Source: Glycine soja (Eukaryota; Streptophyta; Magnoliopsida; Fabales; Fabaceae). Taken from it: DNA of 64,000 bases. The notes under the pieces are model-generated. The model was given only the letters and a program-made list of their open reading frames with translations. It did not search any database and had not been told where the DNA came from. The DNA lies in contig NC_041011.1 of NCBI RefSeq assembly GCF_004193775.1, forward strand, positions 9,637,656-9,701,655. The letters are read 5' to 3'. This document shows, piece by piece, positions 45,876 through 56,379 of the stretch. The position numbers and the translations under genes were made by a program. Within the stretch, counting starts at the first letter, position 1, and the number at the start of each line of letters is the position of its first letter.

Positions 45876-46774
45876 TATTACAATTTGTTTGGGTCTGGTT
45901 TTCTGAAATTGCATATTGGATTTACTGTAAAACACAATAAGCAAATAAAACATTGATTTTTAAAAATAGTCTTAAAAACTATACATTCTAAAACGGTTTT
46001 TCTAAAAACCGTCTTAGAATGTATACTTTCTAAGACGATTTTTAAAAGAAAAAAAATTCAAAAATCATCTTTAAATTCTGACGTTTTTAATATTTTTTAA
46101 ACAAAAAATAAAACAATTTAAAAAAATGATATAAAAATTGATATTCTAAGACGATTTAAAAATCATTGTAAAAAATATTTATTTTTCACGATGATGAATT
46201 CAAAAAGAATTAAGTTGTGACTTCAAACAGAAGAAGAACATACCTTTAATGTTATTTTCCAAGAGAGCATCATGCTCCACTCCTATTTCTACAAGCTTTA
46301 TCGTGAAGTCTAGCACTGCAAGATTTGGATAACTACATAAGACTGGGGAGAAATTAGATGTAATGTAGACAGTCCCTAGCCTCTAGTTATATCGTGAAAA
46401 GGCAGTAAAACCATGAAAGTAAACACACTGAATTTGTCTAGATTGACTTGAAAGACTAAATTTTTGTTACACAAAGGAACAAAAGTAATTTTATGCTTCT
46501 AAAAAATATTTCCTTACCAATTTTTGGGATGAGTCACTGAACTTGAAGCATGAACAATGGAGAGAGGCTTATTACAAACTGATTTGCATGGTAGCAAACA
46601 CGGTCCCACAAATAAATTTGACGGTAAAGAACGAAACTCACTGAAAAACTTACTTGGATAGAACTCCATTTGATTCAAGTTGATTCTCATGCCCAAAGGC
46701 ATCATCAGAGGTTGCAGCTTTATAACTCTACCAGAGTCTTTTGAACTGTAAAATAGAATCACCATGAGAATCAA
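35929..46774 (-). CDS. Candidate split host gene of unknown function, large intron filled by a CACTA transposon
   Basis: Five minus-strand segments have canonical AG/GT borders: 46654-46774 (or from acceptor 46745), 46244-46315, 36686-36743, 36481-36555 and 35929-36029. The first three join in one open frame across two introns (text includes SGRVIKLQPLMMPLGMRINL, LDFTIKLVEIGVEHDALLEN and VLVLQGDRDSVGFNLKFL). The last two are open in two frames. One ends soon after 36029 with a stop. The other gives LCKCGLAVQRVLYVKLFGCL and a C-terminus ending LFGLQRGKP at 35929. I do not recognise the protein. The ~9.5-kb intron between 46244 and 36743 is almost entirely the CACTA element with element E. It could be a live gene, an alternatively spliced one, or a decayed copy; no transcript evidence is available here. 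Confidence 0.38.
36957..38768. other. CACTA internal region left of element E, no intact gene
   Basis: A CT-rich block at 37110-37320 (cttgttgccct, cctgaaacccctta, gtgccaccactatc) is the only GC-richer part, and it resembles the 5' region of other CACTA elements. The rest is AT-rich with no supported frame. Confidence 0.45.
38774..39910 (-). repeat. Element E 3' LTR (left copy)
   Basis: Begins TGTTGGAC; ends CATGATTTGCA before ttctccccctttttgatg. It contains two internal purine-tract/TG junctions (39759/39760 and 39834/39835) that correspond to the LTR ends of B-type elements. Confidence 0.82.
40375..40615. repeat. CAATCA-rich simple repeat in element E
   Basis: Irregular repeats of AACAATCATCAAAGACAATC and AAAACTCAATCAA. 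They lie where integrase would be expected. Confidence 0.85.
40640..40770 (-). pseudogene. Element E protease remnant
   Basis: On the minus strand this reads NSGCSKHMAGDASKLIHIS and SEYVIYGDN, the Copia protease region in which the active-site DSG has become NSG. It is followed directly by simple repeat. Confidence 0.7.
40996..41225. repeat. TTCAAATTTCAAATTT / CTTCCAACTTCCA simple repeat in element E
   Basis: Alternating blocks of TTTCAAAT and TTCCAACT-type units. The 91-codon plus-strand frame through it is a product of the repeat, not a gene. Confidence 0.93.
41268..41710 (-). pseudogene. Element E gag fragment with zinc knuckle
   Basis: The minus-strand frame from 41696 contains VKRFNKFLRNK, the intact zinc knuckle CNECDQPKHLRFNC (CX2CX4HX4C), a Lys-rich segment and AYITWEDNDLDSSSDSENE. 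The same order occurs in B's gag. The capsid (UBN2) part upstream is mostly deleted: at ~41700 it jumps to a short stretch of gag N-terminus and leader. Confidence 0.8.
41962..43131 (-). repeat. Element E 5' LTR (right copy)
   Basis: Begins TGTTGGAC; ends CATGATTTACA at the target duplication CCTTA. It contains the same two internal purine-tract/TG junctions at 42979/42980 and 43055/43056, and TAATCGATTA palindromes at about 42611, 42632, 42653 and 42723. Confidence 0.84.
43823..44263 (+). pseudogene. CACTA-associated transposase fragment (Ptta/En/Spm, Transposase_24 type)
   Basis: The frame 43823-44032 contains LNTAIGRSEHLGRFRVVGVG and ISQYFGHASRG, characteristic of the plant Ptta/En/Spm transposase family that accompanies CACTA elements. 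After a stop the next frame (44042-44263) has Lys/Glu-rich text KKELKEAIKMEFGQMA and GSCVDTVVNPSVEEH, as in the same family. It is broken by stops and a frame change and lacks the catalytic TNP2 part, so it cannot mobilise the element. Confidence 0.75.
44278..45750 (+). pseudogene. CACTA-borne Ulp1/C48-type SUMO protease remnant, multi-exon
   Basis: Recognisable blocks on the plus strand: VTLAKVYEGV (~44258), QALDTFIVWPKHLVKP (~44405), GFMYGFLESQSIHNAKDRR (~44938), ELYQGPYLNQ ending at a GT donor (~45072), HWQFFVVCSKNVVEWFCSLR (~45143) and VQSGGYECGYYVIHWMWNIV (~45455). The Cys in ECGYY is the expected nucleophile and the His of HWQ the expected catalytic His of C48 peptidases. A last block reads FDDGTTLDMKTIKKICKKW (~45643). 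Plant CACTA and Mutator-like elements often carry such protease domains. Frame changes separate some blocks, so I regard it as dead. Confidence 0.75.
45833..45871. repeat. (TA)n microsatellite in the CACTA element
   Basis: About 19 TA units just after the protease remnant. Confidence 0.95.
45981..46024. repeat. 44-bp near-perfect palindrome in the CACTA subterminal region
   Basis: The left arm ATACATTCTAAAACGGTTTT and right arm AAAACCGTCTTAGAATGTAT pair with a single mismatch around a short centre. CGGTTTT/AAAACCG are the subterminal motifs of the element, normally bound by its transposase. Confidence 0.9.
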
Positions 46775-48362
46775 CTATATTTCCAAAGCTTATTGCTTAA
46801 CGAACTGCTTATTTTTAGATAGCGTTGCTTATCTTTTTATTTTTATCATTGGAGATGATCTACATGTCATATTAAATTATTTAAAATTAGTTCTGATTGC
46901 TTATATAAGTAATAGTTACTTATGAGTAAAAAAAATATTTTCTTATTATTTGAGGATCATTTAAGAGAATGATTTAAAAGTTATTTAAAATTATATCATT
47001 GAATCAAAATATATGAATTGTTTAATTATAACGTGATATTATAAAGACATATTAATATAAGGTAAAAAAAAATCAAAATGAATGACTTAAATTTCATATG
47101 CTCTTAGAGATCAACACCTGATTCCTCGGTTATTTCCTTTGTTTTGTCTAACGAAATGATTTTTAAGTGTTAAAAGCCACGTGTTAAAAAGCCATGTTAG
47201 TAAAATCTGTTAAATATTTAACAAAGATTAATAGAGAAACTTGATTGCACATGGAAGGAAAGTAAGGAGACTCAATTCGCAAAATTGAAATCTAAGGATC
47301 AATTAAGTTATTCATTTAGATTCTTTTTTTTTGGTACAGAATCCTTCATTCATCTAATGATATGTGAGATTTCCAGTTATTGTAAAAATATCGTGGTTAT
47401 ACAATGCTAAAACTTAGCTGCTCCCCATGGGATTTTTTATTTACCAAAATGCTACTACATGGCACCATCCGTACCACTCGAAAACTTACTAGCATACCCA
47501 TTCTCATATTTCTTTTCTTTATCCAAGTATTCAACCAATCAGACACACGATAATTCGTCTAAAATTTTTACGGTCATTCATTTTATTTTATTTTTTGTCA
47601 AATTTTACGGTCATTCTTTGTACATTATAAAGATTTTTTATATTTATTATCTAATATGCATAATTATATAATAAAAAAAGTATTATTTTTATAATAATAA
47701 TTTTAAAAAAATCACATTTTAAACGATTTTTACATGGTCAATCAAAACTGTTTTGTTGTTTCACTTTAGTTCACAAAGCCTCAGCCCTTCATTGATAAAA
47801 TAACAAAAAAGGTCCTTTTTCCACCATCACGATGTACTTGAAAATAACGAATCGGTTTCGACAAAACATTGGGTTTTGAAGAAAATCATTTTAACTTAGG
47901 AGATTGACAGAGTAGTGTATACGAGTAAAAATGATTATTTTGTAGGAAAACTGGTATTTGATTTTTATAGTATATAAAATACTCTTAGACCAGCAACAAT
48001 CACGTACCACAAGCAAGATTAATCTCTGATTCAATGAATTAAAAAAATAAGTGTTCTAGAAAAAAAAACTTTAGGACGCTACAAAAATTCTGGGAATAGA
48101 ATATTTGTAGTGCTCAAACCGTTTTTTTTCCTTTGGTACAATGCTCTTCAAGCCGTTTGAAATGACAAAAGAACGCAGAAACGTTAAATGAATGAACAAA
48201 TAACAAGCATTTTCATTGATCACGGTTCACTATCTACAACCATTGACTCTTAAATATCAAAGTTAAAAATACAAAACATACACATGAAAATACAAAACAT
48301 AGACAGGAAGAAAAACTGAGAAAAGAGCATGCTGCTGTGATGTCTACACTGTACCAAATCAC
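46775..48362. other. AT-rich intergenic DNA between candidate gene and TMK-like gene
   Basis: No frame with recognisable content on either strand. Long A/T runs at 47580-47720. Confidence 0.5.
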
Positions 48363-48480
48363 TGTCTCCATTTCATAGCCCCCAATTAAAAAAGTGACAC
48401 GTGAGTAAAGAAAATTACCAACTTTGAAAGAGTTTTATTCTTTTAACCACGTGTCACTTTTATTTAATTGTGGAGACATG
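48363..48480. repeat. Foldback repeat with a G-box in each arm
   Basis: The left arm tgtctccat...aattaaaaaagtgacacgtg pairs with the right arm cacgtgtcacttttatttaa...tggagaca around a ~25-bp loop; about ten extra bases interrupt the left arm. Both arms carry CACGTG with flanking GTGAC. It lies about 290 bp downstream of the TMK-like stop codon. Confidence 0.75.
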
Positions 48481-48491
48481 GAAAGAAGGAG

Positions 48492-48659
48492 CAAGGTTTT
48501 AAATTGAGGTGTAAAACCGCAATTTTAGCCGCATCATAAAAAAACTATCATGGTCTCCGAAACCACCACAATGCTAACACATTTGTCTCCAATTTTCTGC
48601 AATGTTTAAGGTTTCGAAGACTCCGAAACTACAGTCATAACCGCCATTTAAAACCTTGG
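48492..48659. mobile_element. hAT-like MITE (168 bp)
   Basis: Terminal inverted repeats CAAGGTTTTAAAT and ATTTAAAACCTTGG bound the element. The 8-bp flanks AGAAGGAG (48484-48491) and GGAAGGAG (48660-48667 region) match at 7 of 8 positions, and an 8-bp duplication is the hAT hallmark. No coding capacity. It lies about 110 bp past the TMK-like stop codon and may be in its 3' UTR. Confidence 0.72.
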
Positions 48660-48765
48660 GAAGGAGACACAAAATGGGACAAGTGATTTCAATCCGGATT
48701 TCACCAAGTGAAAACTAGAAAATGGAAAAACAACTTGCTTTCAAGAAATCCATAAAGAACTTGTT

Positions 48766-51700
48766 TCACCGGCCATCGACAGAAGTGAAAGACTCGGCAA
48801 ACCCAGTAGGCCTTGCAGGGATACTACTCTTACTGTCTTGTAGGTCCACATAGCTTAAGTCCTTTCCTTCTGTCTCCTGCCAATCCTTCACCATTTGGTT
48901 CAGGGGAAGACTGTAATCTATGCCGGAATACTCCTCAGTCTCATCATCTAATGGTTTCCATTTTTGAACAAGCGGTGAAAGAACATTCACAGCATGACTC
49001 ATATCTGGCCTTTGGTTTGGTTCTCTGGCAGAGCAGTGCCCAGCTAGCTCAGCAATGATGGAGACAACGTCGAACATTTCTTCCTTTATGTCGAGGGCCG
49101 GGTCAATAGCAGACATTAGTTTCTCCTTGTCTGATTTTATATGCCAGAACCACGACGCCAAGTATTGGGTTTCCTCGGGTCGATCCTCGTCAAGTGCCAT
49201 TAATCCAGTTAGCAGCTCCATTAGGACAACACCAAAACTGAAAACATCTGCTTTGGTAGTGACTTTTCCTGTCACTGATATAAATAAAAAGCAGGAGTCA
49301 GTATAGTTTAATAGTTTATGAATGTATCCAATAATAATCAGGAGACAGGAATGTATAAGTTTCTATATGTGGTCCCAGATAATCAATGATATCATGGTGA
49401 ATCTTATGAAGTCTATCCAGGTGCAAGATATTTTTCTGTGAAATTTTTAGACATTCACTTCTTAAGATTTCTCAATCTGACTGGAATATGCATAGATGGA
49501 AAAAAATTTGACAGATTTCTTCAGTAATTACAAATGACTGAAAACAATATTTATTCTGTATATAATCCATATTTGACATGCTTTCTATGATGTATGCAGA
49601 TAGATTAAAATCTTTCCCCTTAGAATCAGTTACTTTACTAACACCCTTGAACCCAATGTTAATGAAGCAGTTTACAAAAAAATTCAGTTCAAAGGCTCTA
49701 TTAGTTCTGCTAGAGATTTCTAATAGGAAATCAGAATTCAGAACCTTAAAGAAGGCTAAAACAACTTTTAGAAACCGTATCTGGAGCAGGTATGAACATG
49801 TACAATCAACAGAAATTACAACAAAAATAAAGCTGAATTTGGTAATATGTAATATAAAAGGCTCTATTAGTTCTGCTAGAGATTTCTAATAGGAAATCAG
49901 AATTCAGAACCTTAAAGAAGGCTAAAACAGCTTTTAGAAACCGTATCTGGAGCAGGTATTAACATGTACAATCAACAGAAATTACAACAAAAATAAAGCT
50001 GAATTTGGTAATATGTAATATAAAAGACTTGTGCAAAATAAAAACAAATTACCTAATATAAAAGATTTGCAAAATAGAATAAAATTACCTGCATATTCCG
50101 GTGCCAAGTATCCAAATGTACCAGCAAGCCTGGTCACTACAGATTTTTTGCCATCAGGAGCAAGTTTTACCAACCCAAAGTCTGAGACTTTTGCTCTAAA
50201 ATCATCCCCAAGCAAAATATTTGATGACTTAAGATCTCTGTGAATGAAGATTTGGTGAGCCAGACTATGAAGATACTCCATTCCTCTAGCAACATCCAAG
50301 GCAATGTTGAGCCTCCTCTTCCAAGACAGTGGCTCCAGTTTTAAGCTCTTCCAATGGAAAAGATGCATACTAAGAGCCCCTTGTGGCATATACTCATAAA
50401 CTAGAATCCTTTCATTACCTTCAACTGAATAACCCAAAAGAGACACCAAATGCCGGTGCCGGACTTTAGATAGAACAGCAATCTCAGACTGGAATTCATC
50501 CAAGGCCTTGCTCGTAATCACACCGGATTCCATTCGTTTTACCGCAATCTTAGTCCCATCTTCCAATTCCCCCTTGTAAACAACCCCAAATCCACCGCGT
50601 CCAACCTCGTTCTCCCGCGCAAAATTCTTGGTCACATTTCGAAGAACCTGAACCGATATCACCAGGTTCCCAGCTTCAATAACACGAGACTCGCTACTTC
50701 CAGTCGTAATCCCAGACCCACTGCCAGTCACTGTGGAAACGCTCCCATTGCTGTTGTTAGCAACAACAATCTTCAGCACATTGTCCAGATCAGAAGCATC
50801 CCTAGGGTGAATCACCAATGACCCTGGACCCTCAGAGACACCCTTTTTCTTCCTGAAACAATACACATAAAGCGGAATGAGCACAAAAGCCACAGCTGCA
50901 ACACCTGCGATAGGAGCCACAATTGGAACCAATTTTTTCCCAATGGAAGACTTATTCGACTCAAAAGAACTACTAGACTTTGGATTAGGACTAGAATCTC
51001 CAGATGGATTAGGATTATGCTTATCAGCTGGAGGAGATTCACCCTTCGTAGACCACGAACCTGAACCGGAACCCGAACTACTCACTGGTGAAGGAAGAGA
51101 ACCTTCTGGAGCACTTACATGAGGATTCTCATCAATCACAAGCTTCAACCCTTTCCTAAAACTCGGCAAGGGACCTGAAATGTTGTTCCCACTCAGATCC
51201 AACAATGTCAAAGATCTCAAACTAGTCCAATTACTAGGTATCCCACCACTGATATCATTACCTCCCAACCTTATCTCAACAAGAGAATCCAACTTTGCAA
51301 CAGAAGGACTCAAAGTCCCACTAATATTAAACTTTTCCAAAAGAATCATGTCCACCTTCCCATCCCCATTGCACCTTATCCCCAACCATGGCCCATCACA
51401 AGGGTCATTCCCACTCCACTCATCAACCAAAATCCGAGGATACCCCAACCCTCCAAGAAACTCCAACAACACCATCACCTCAAAACCACACATAACCCCG
51501 GGTTTGGCCACACAAAATTCATTGTTCTCAAAGCTCACTTTACTCGCTGCGAAATCCGGGATCGGACCCACGAAATGGTTGTTATTCAAATCCAATCTAT
51601 CCAACTTCATTCCACCCAAACCACTCGGAATCAACCCAACAAACTCATTCCCGTTGAGATCCAAATCCTTTAGAGAAACCAAATCCGCAATACTATCTGG

Positions 51701-52465
51701 CACACTCCCTTCAAACTTATTCCCGTGAAGCCACAAACTCGTCAACGAAATCATACTCGCCAAGACATCAATCTTCCCAGTGAGTCCCTCACCACGCTGG
51801 TTGTTCAGCCACAAAACCTGCAACGCCGGCACGGCGTTCAGCGTCGCCGGAATCTCGCCGGTTAAGTTGTTTCCCGACAGCAGCAACACCGACAGCGACG
51901 CCATGTCCCCGAGGAACCCCGGAATGGGGCCCACCAGATTACAGCTCATGCAACTCAAGTTCCTCAGCTGCGCCGAATCCGCCAACGCTGCCGGAAAACT
52001 CCAGCCGCCACTACTTGCATTAAGCTTCTCGTTGTAATCCAAAGCCAAGACCTCGAGACTCTTCAGTCCCTCGAAGAAATCTAAAGGGATTGAATCGAAG
52101 TCGTTGCGACCGAGAAAAATGTATTTAAGGTTATTTAAGCCCTTGAAGGAAGGCAAGGGACCGTTGAGGTTGTTGTTCTGTAAGCCCAGATTCTCGAGCA
52201 TGACGAGTTGGTTGAGGTTTTGAGGAAGTGGGCCCACCAGACCCAGGTTCTTGGTCTGAATTTGAGCGACTCTGTTGCCGTTGCAGAAGATGTATTTCCA
52301 CGGTGGGCTCCCGCACGGGTCTCCTCCTTCTTCGGGCCATGGTAAGAGCTCTGAGTTGTTCAACCCTCTTCTGAAAGTGTTTAGAATCTTCACGTCGTTC
52401 GGGTCGGTTTCGGAAACGACGAGAGTGAAGAAACAGAAACAAAGGAGAAAGTTCAGCCTCATCAT
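48766..52465 (-). CDS. TMK-family leucine-rich-repeat receptor-like kinase, two coding exons
   Basis: Exon 1 is 52465-50089 and exon 2 is 49274-48766; the joined frame is 961 codons. Order: signal peptide (1-18), N-terminal LRR cap, first LRR block (~70-305), a Cys-containing island (WSGNDPCDGPWLGIRCNG, ~350-367), second LRR block (~370-435), Ser/Pro-rich linker, one transmembrane segment (~512-536) and a Ser/Thr kinase. The kinase has GRGGFGVVYKG (~622), Lys643 in AVKRM, HRDLKSSN (~742), DFG (~762) and APEYA at the exon junction. The C-terminus GFAESFTSVDGR is a TMK hallmark. In Arabidopsis TMKs act at the plasma membrane in auxin signalling and growth; that role here is inferred. The donor at 50088 and acceptor at 49275 restore the conserved EYAVTGKVTTK reading. 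All catalytic residues are present, so it looks functional. The intron carries a 166-bp duplication. Confidence 0.95.
49275..50088 (-). other. Intron of the TMK-like gene
   Basis: Donor GTAATT and acceptor TATCAG flank an 814-bp intron between the kinase APEYA codons and the VTGKVTTK codons. The position is the same as in other TMK genes as far as I recall. It holds the tandem duplication described separately. Confidence 0.9.
49691..50026. repeat. 166-bp tandem duplication in the TMK intron
   Basis: Sequence beginning GGCTCTATTAGTTCTGCTAG at 49694 repeats at 49860 with very few differences (I see caac/cagc and tatgaac/tattaac). The near identity suggests a recent event. The downstream part (ataaaagattt/ataaaagactt) adds a short third echo near 50057. 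Confidence 0.93.
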
Positions 52466-52910
52466 CCTTGTGTGGATTATGTTATGATGCGTTTGGGGAA
52501 GGCATTTTTGTGATGTGTAATGTGTTGAGATTTGAGACGTGGGATTGAGGTTTTTTGTTTTTTGCTACCTACCAAGTGCTACTAATAGTGAGGGTGCCAT
52601 GTATTTAAGATGGAGATTGAGAACAACAAAAAGGAGAAAGGTGTTAATTAAGAGATTTTTGGGGGCTTCCATCCAAGGTTTTGTTTGGGTCTGCATTAAT
52701 AATTACAAGGGCACTTTCTAGCGTGGACTAATTACAATGACTTCTGCACGTCGTACTTATATAGTAAGGGTTAATAATAATTAATTATTCATTATTATGC
52801 ACTAGTTTACTTAACTTCTCATGCAATTCACTTCTAAATTCCAAAAACAATGTACATTAATAATTTTCTATAAATAAAAAATTATATATATATAAAAAAA
52901 TAATTGTTAA
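52466..52910. other. Upstream region of the TMK-like gene
   Basis: About 445 bp before the start codon. Poly-purine text near 52620-52650 and no clear TATA box that I can assign. The short plus-strand frames here are not supported as genes. Confidence 0.5.
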
Positions 52911-53860
52911 TGTTGGGAGGATCTCCAAGGAAAAATAGAATATCTCGAGACTTAATAACTTTGTTATGCTTCTCCAATTTGTCTTAATCATGAACTTGAG
53001 GTGTAGCATGAAACTCACCTCTTTATATAGAGTGTCTTTTGACATCACTTTACACGAGTCCTCTCATAACATTGATCCTTGAGGAGCATGTGTTTGTGTA
53101 TGTATGATTTTGTTAGCTTCGTAGGTGATATAAGTATGTTGATGCGCATCTCCGACATGGTAGAGACGCTCTTGGTTTATTGTTAGGCTTGGTCATGACT
53201 CAATTGACCATTAGAGATTAGTAGGACCTTGGAGATGAGTCAGACATGTCTTCAACGTAAATGTTTAAGCATGAGTTGGTCTCTCTTGGGAGAGTTGATT
53301 ATGACAGTTTACAATCCTCCAAGCATTAAATCTTGTGGCATAAATGCTTATGAGTGAGTTAGTTCTCTTGGGAAAATCGATCATGATGGTGTATAACTCT
53401 CCAAGCATTAAGCCTTGTGACATAAACATTTAAGCGTGAGTTGGCCTCTCTTAGGAGAGTCGACCAAACCAGTCCACAATCCCACAAGCATTGTTCCTAA
53501 AAGGCATAAGTGCTAGTCTTCCTCCTATCTCAAAAAAGAAGTCAAATAATGTCTTGAGAGACTAAATGAAAGTATCAGGAGGAATCCGTATGACCCATAT
53601 GAATTGTTAATCCATATGACCATACAATTTGTCAATCCGTATGACCATACACGAATCACCAATAGTTGGGTGTCAAATAAAAAATCTTAAATATTTTCTG
53701 ATTATACACAAAAAAAGCCTTCCTCTTGAAACCTGTCTCAACCAAATAGTCTATAACTCCCAACAAGTATTAAGCCTAAAAAGCATAAGTACATAAGTGT
53801 CATTTAGAGTTATCATGAAACCTGTCTCAGTCAAACATTTCACATATCATATCATTTTCT
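52911..53860. repeat. Degenerate ~84-bp repeats, possible old LTR
   Basis: The motif GAGTTGGTCTCTCTTGGGAGAGT...CTCCAAGCATTAA...GGCATAAATGCTTA recurs about three times between 53265 and 53520, and related text (CCCAACAAGTATTAAGCC, AAACCTGTCTCA.) recurs at 53720-53850. The block starts TGTTGGGAG at 52911 and CTCCCAACA occurs at 53757-53765, as in an LTR, and has a ctttatatagag box near 53020. The 5-bp flanks do not match, so an LTR is only a possibility. Confidence 0.45.
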
Positions 53861-56100
53861 ATTATTCTTATCGATAAAAAGTTATATAATTTTATTATAT
53901 AATATCAAATATGATTTTATTATTAATTAATTTAAATATATTAATAATGTGTAAAAAAATTATTACGACATCTAATTAAAGGTTTTATAATAAAAAAAAA
54001 TTATTAATTTTTATAATAATTACATTTAAACAATCTGGCGTAATTTTTTAGTTTAAGTTTTATATGTTATCACTAGAAAAAATTGACATTATCAATTAAT
54101 AAAAATTTATGATGAATATAACTTTAAGTTAAGATGATTATTAATTACCAAATTAACAAATTTATGATATACAAAGCCCATGTTATTTTTAAAGCTAATA
54201 TAAAGGTCATTTATATTGTTAAGACATAATTATTTACTTATTTTTTATTAGCTATAAAATCTTTACGCTAATGATATATGAAATTTGTTTTTATTTTATA
54301 CTAGAAAAAAAAAAACAGACCTATCATACTTGTTTATCCATATTTTTTAAATTGAATTTTTTTCATAGGTAATCGATGTGATTTTTTTATTTTATAAATG
54401 TAACCGGAGATAGTAAAGTTATTTGCAATGGCCATTAAAGGGTAAAATGGCTAAAAGTTATAGATAAAACGAAGATATATCCTTTATCGAGATAAATATA
54501 CAAAAGTTCATTATAAATTTTAAAAAAATATTTCCTTTTAATATTTTATTTTTAGATATTTGGTAAATTATATTTTTTTTAAAGAAAAACCACCTCTATT
54601 ATTTCTTATTTATAGAAACGAAGATAACCATACTATATATATTTTTTATACACGATAAAGAAATAAAGAAATGATTACTTTTCATTTGAAGACTGAGTTA
54701 CTTTTATATATTTACCTTAAACTAAAAATATATTTAAATACACAATAAAACTTAACGTATTATTATTGTTATTATATTGGGTTGGACTTATCCGGGACTT
54801 GCCACGCAACCACATATGTCGCTATGAAATGACATGCCATCCTCGTTCTACTTCTACTTGCCTCGCTGTCTGTACTGTAAACCAGGAGGCTATTTTATTT
54901 TGTCTTTCTTTTGTTTTCTTTTCTTATGGAAGCAATATAGTTTTACATTTAAAAGAAAGAATTTTATCAACTATTACTTTAGTTATTTTTTAACGGATTG
55001 TTTTCTATTCCTAAAATATTAATATATTTTTATAGATAAATATTAATTTTATTAATAAATAAAATTAAATCAAAATATTTTTTTTCTCTCCTAATCATTC
55101 AACTCACTTTATCCTAAACCCTTGCATAATATAATTTTTTTTTTCTTCTCATGTTATAATGGGTTATGGGTTTCTTGCAATAATGCATCAAGCTTACTGT
55201 TTTTAGTTTTAGTTTTTGTCATTTGACCAGAAATATGAATTTTTCTTGCAGCATTGCTAAGGACAAAATTATATATTCTATAACTGTACGTACCCGAATT
55301 TAAGTCCAACAAATAATATTTTAAATTAGTTGTTAAAATTATGAATTTTTTATTTTTTAAAATTATAAATATATTTTTTATTTATAAATCATCAGATGTT
55401 GATTATTTTATTTTTTTACTTAAAAAATTAAAATAAATCATTTAATAACATCAGAGATAAATTAATTTTTTCCAATTTTTTTTTTTGAAAATACTAAAAA
55501 AAAATTAAGGTTCATCCACTGTATCTCTTTAAGAAAATATAATAATATTACCATTTAATATTATATTAACATATATATATTTATTGATTTATTTAAAACT
55601 GAAATTTATTATAGCTTATATAAATACTTTGACACGTTAACTTATTTAGAAACTAGGGCTATTGACTTATTTAAAGCAGTTAATATAAATTAAGTTTTAA
55701 ATACATTTCTAAATCAAATCAGACTTTTAAAAAATTTAGTTCAATTTTTTTTAAAAAAAGGTGCATATTAAAATGATAAACAAATTCAAATTGAACTTAC
55801 ATCACTAAGTTCTTAGTTTTTCGTCAAACTAAGCTCAAACCTTTTTAAAAAGGGGACTTTAACTTGAGATGGAGAGAAAATTCCTATAAAAGATGATCAA
55901 TTAAATTTATTGATAAATATTAATTATTGATAAAATTAATAGATACTTTATATTTATAGTGTGCAAAATTTCTTTGAGCCTAGTGACAGTCACATATCAT
56001 GAATGAGATTAGTCTTTGATTTAATTGGTTGGGAGACACCCATAATCTATGATCTAAGACTAAAAAATAATATGATAAATTGATAATAAAAAATATAATT
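53861..56100. other. AT-rich intergenic DNA
   Basis: Long A/T runs, no supported frame. The last bases, TAATT at 56096-56100, flank element G. Confidence 0.5.
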
Positions 56101-56286
56101 TGTTAGAGTTTTGTGGGTTTAGTTTCTTTGTTCCACATCACTTGGTTTGTAAAACTTATGTCTCATTAGTGTTATATAGAGACACCTTGTAAGCTTTAAA
56201 ATGGGCAAGTAATTAGAAAGTTTTCTTTGTGTCTTCTCTCTCTTCTCCTTATTCCTTTCTCTTCTTCTTATTGCTCTATACTAAAA
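56101..56286 (+). repeat. Element G 5' LTR
   Basis: About 186 bp; contains gttatatagagac as TATA-type box near 56172 and a CT-rich 3' half (cttctctctcttctcc). Confidence 0.87.
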
Positions 56287-56379
56287 ACTGGTATTAGAGC
56301 TTTTGGTTACTCCACGGGATTTCCTTAGTTTAGAGGAATTAGTGGAAGTCTTTTCAGTTTAGAGGAGGCAGTGGGAGCA

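Larger units (their letters stand above)
36837..46219 (+). mobile_element. Degenerate CACTA (En/Spm) transposon with Ulp1 protease remnant, interrupted by element E
   Basis: The left end CACTACTAAAAAAAAAGG at 36837 is a CACTA terminus. Subterminal motifs AAAACCGTCTTA occur near 36892 and in direct and inverted form at 45960-46190. Coding remnants of a plant En/Spm-type transposase and of a C48/Ulp1-type protease lie at 43823-45750. The right end is uncertain. I place it near 46219, where GTTGTG could be a decayed terminus. No matching 3-bp target duplication was found. Element E is inserted at 38774-43131. The element lies between two candidate exons of a host gene. Confidence 0.7.

Noticed and set aside
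36837..46219. A 3-bp target duplication for the CACTA element
   Set aside because: TGT precedes the left end but no matching triplet follows any plausible right end, so the right boundary is left uncertain.
49982..50088. Extension of the TMK-like exon 1 frame past 50089
   Set aside because: The frame reads 35 codons into the intron; the splice donor GTAATT and the conserved kinase text in exon 2 show it is intronic.
51180..51728. 182-codon plus-strand frame within the TMK-like gene
   Set aside because: Antisense shadow of the LRR-coding exon.
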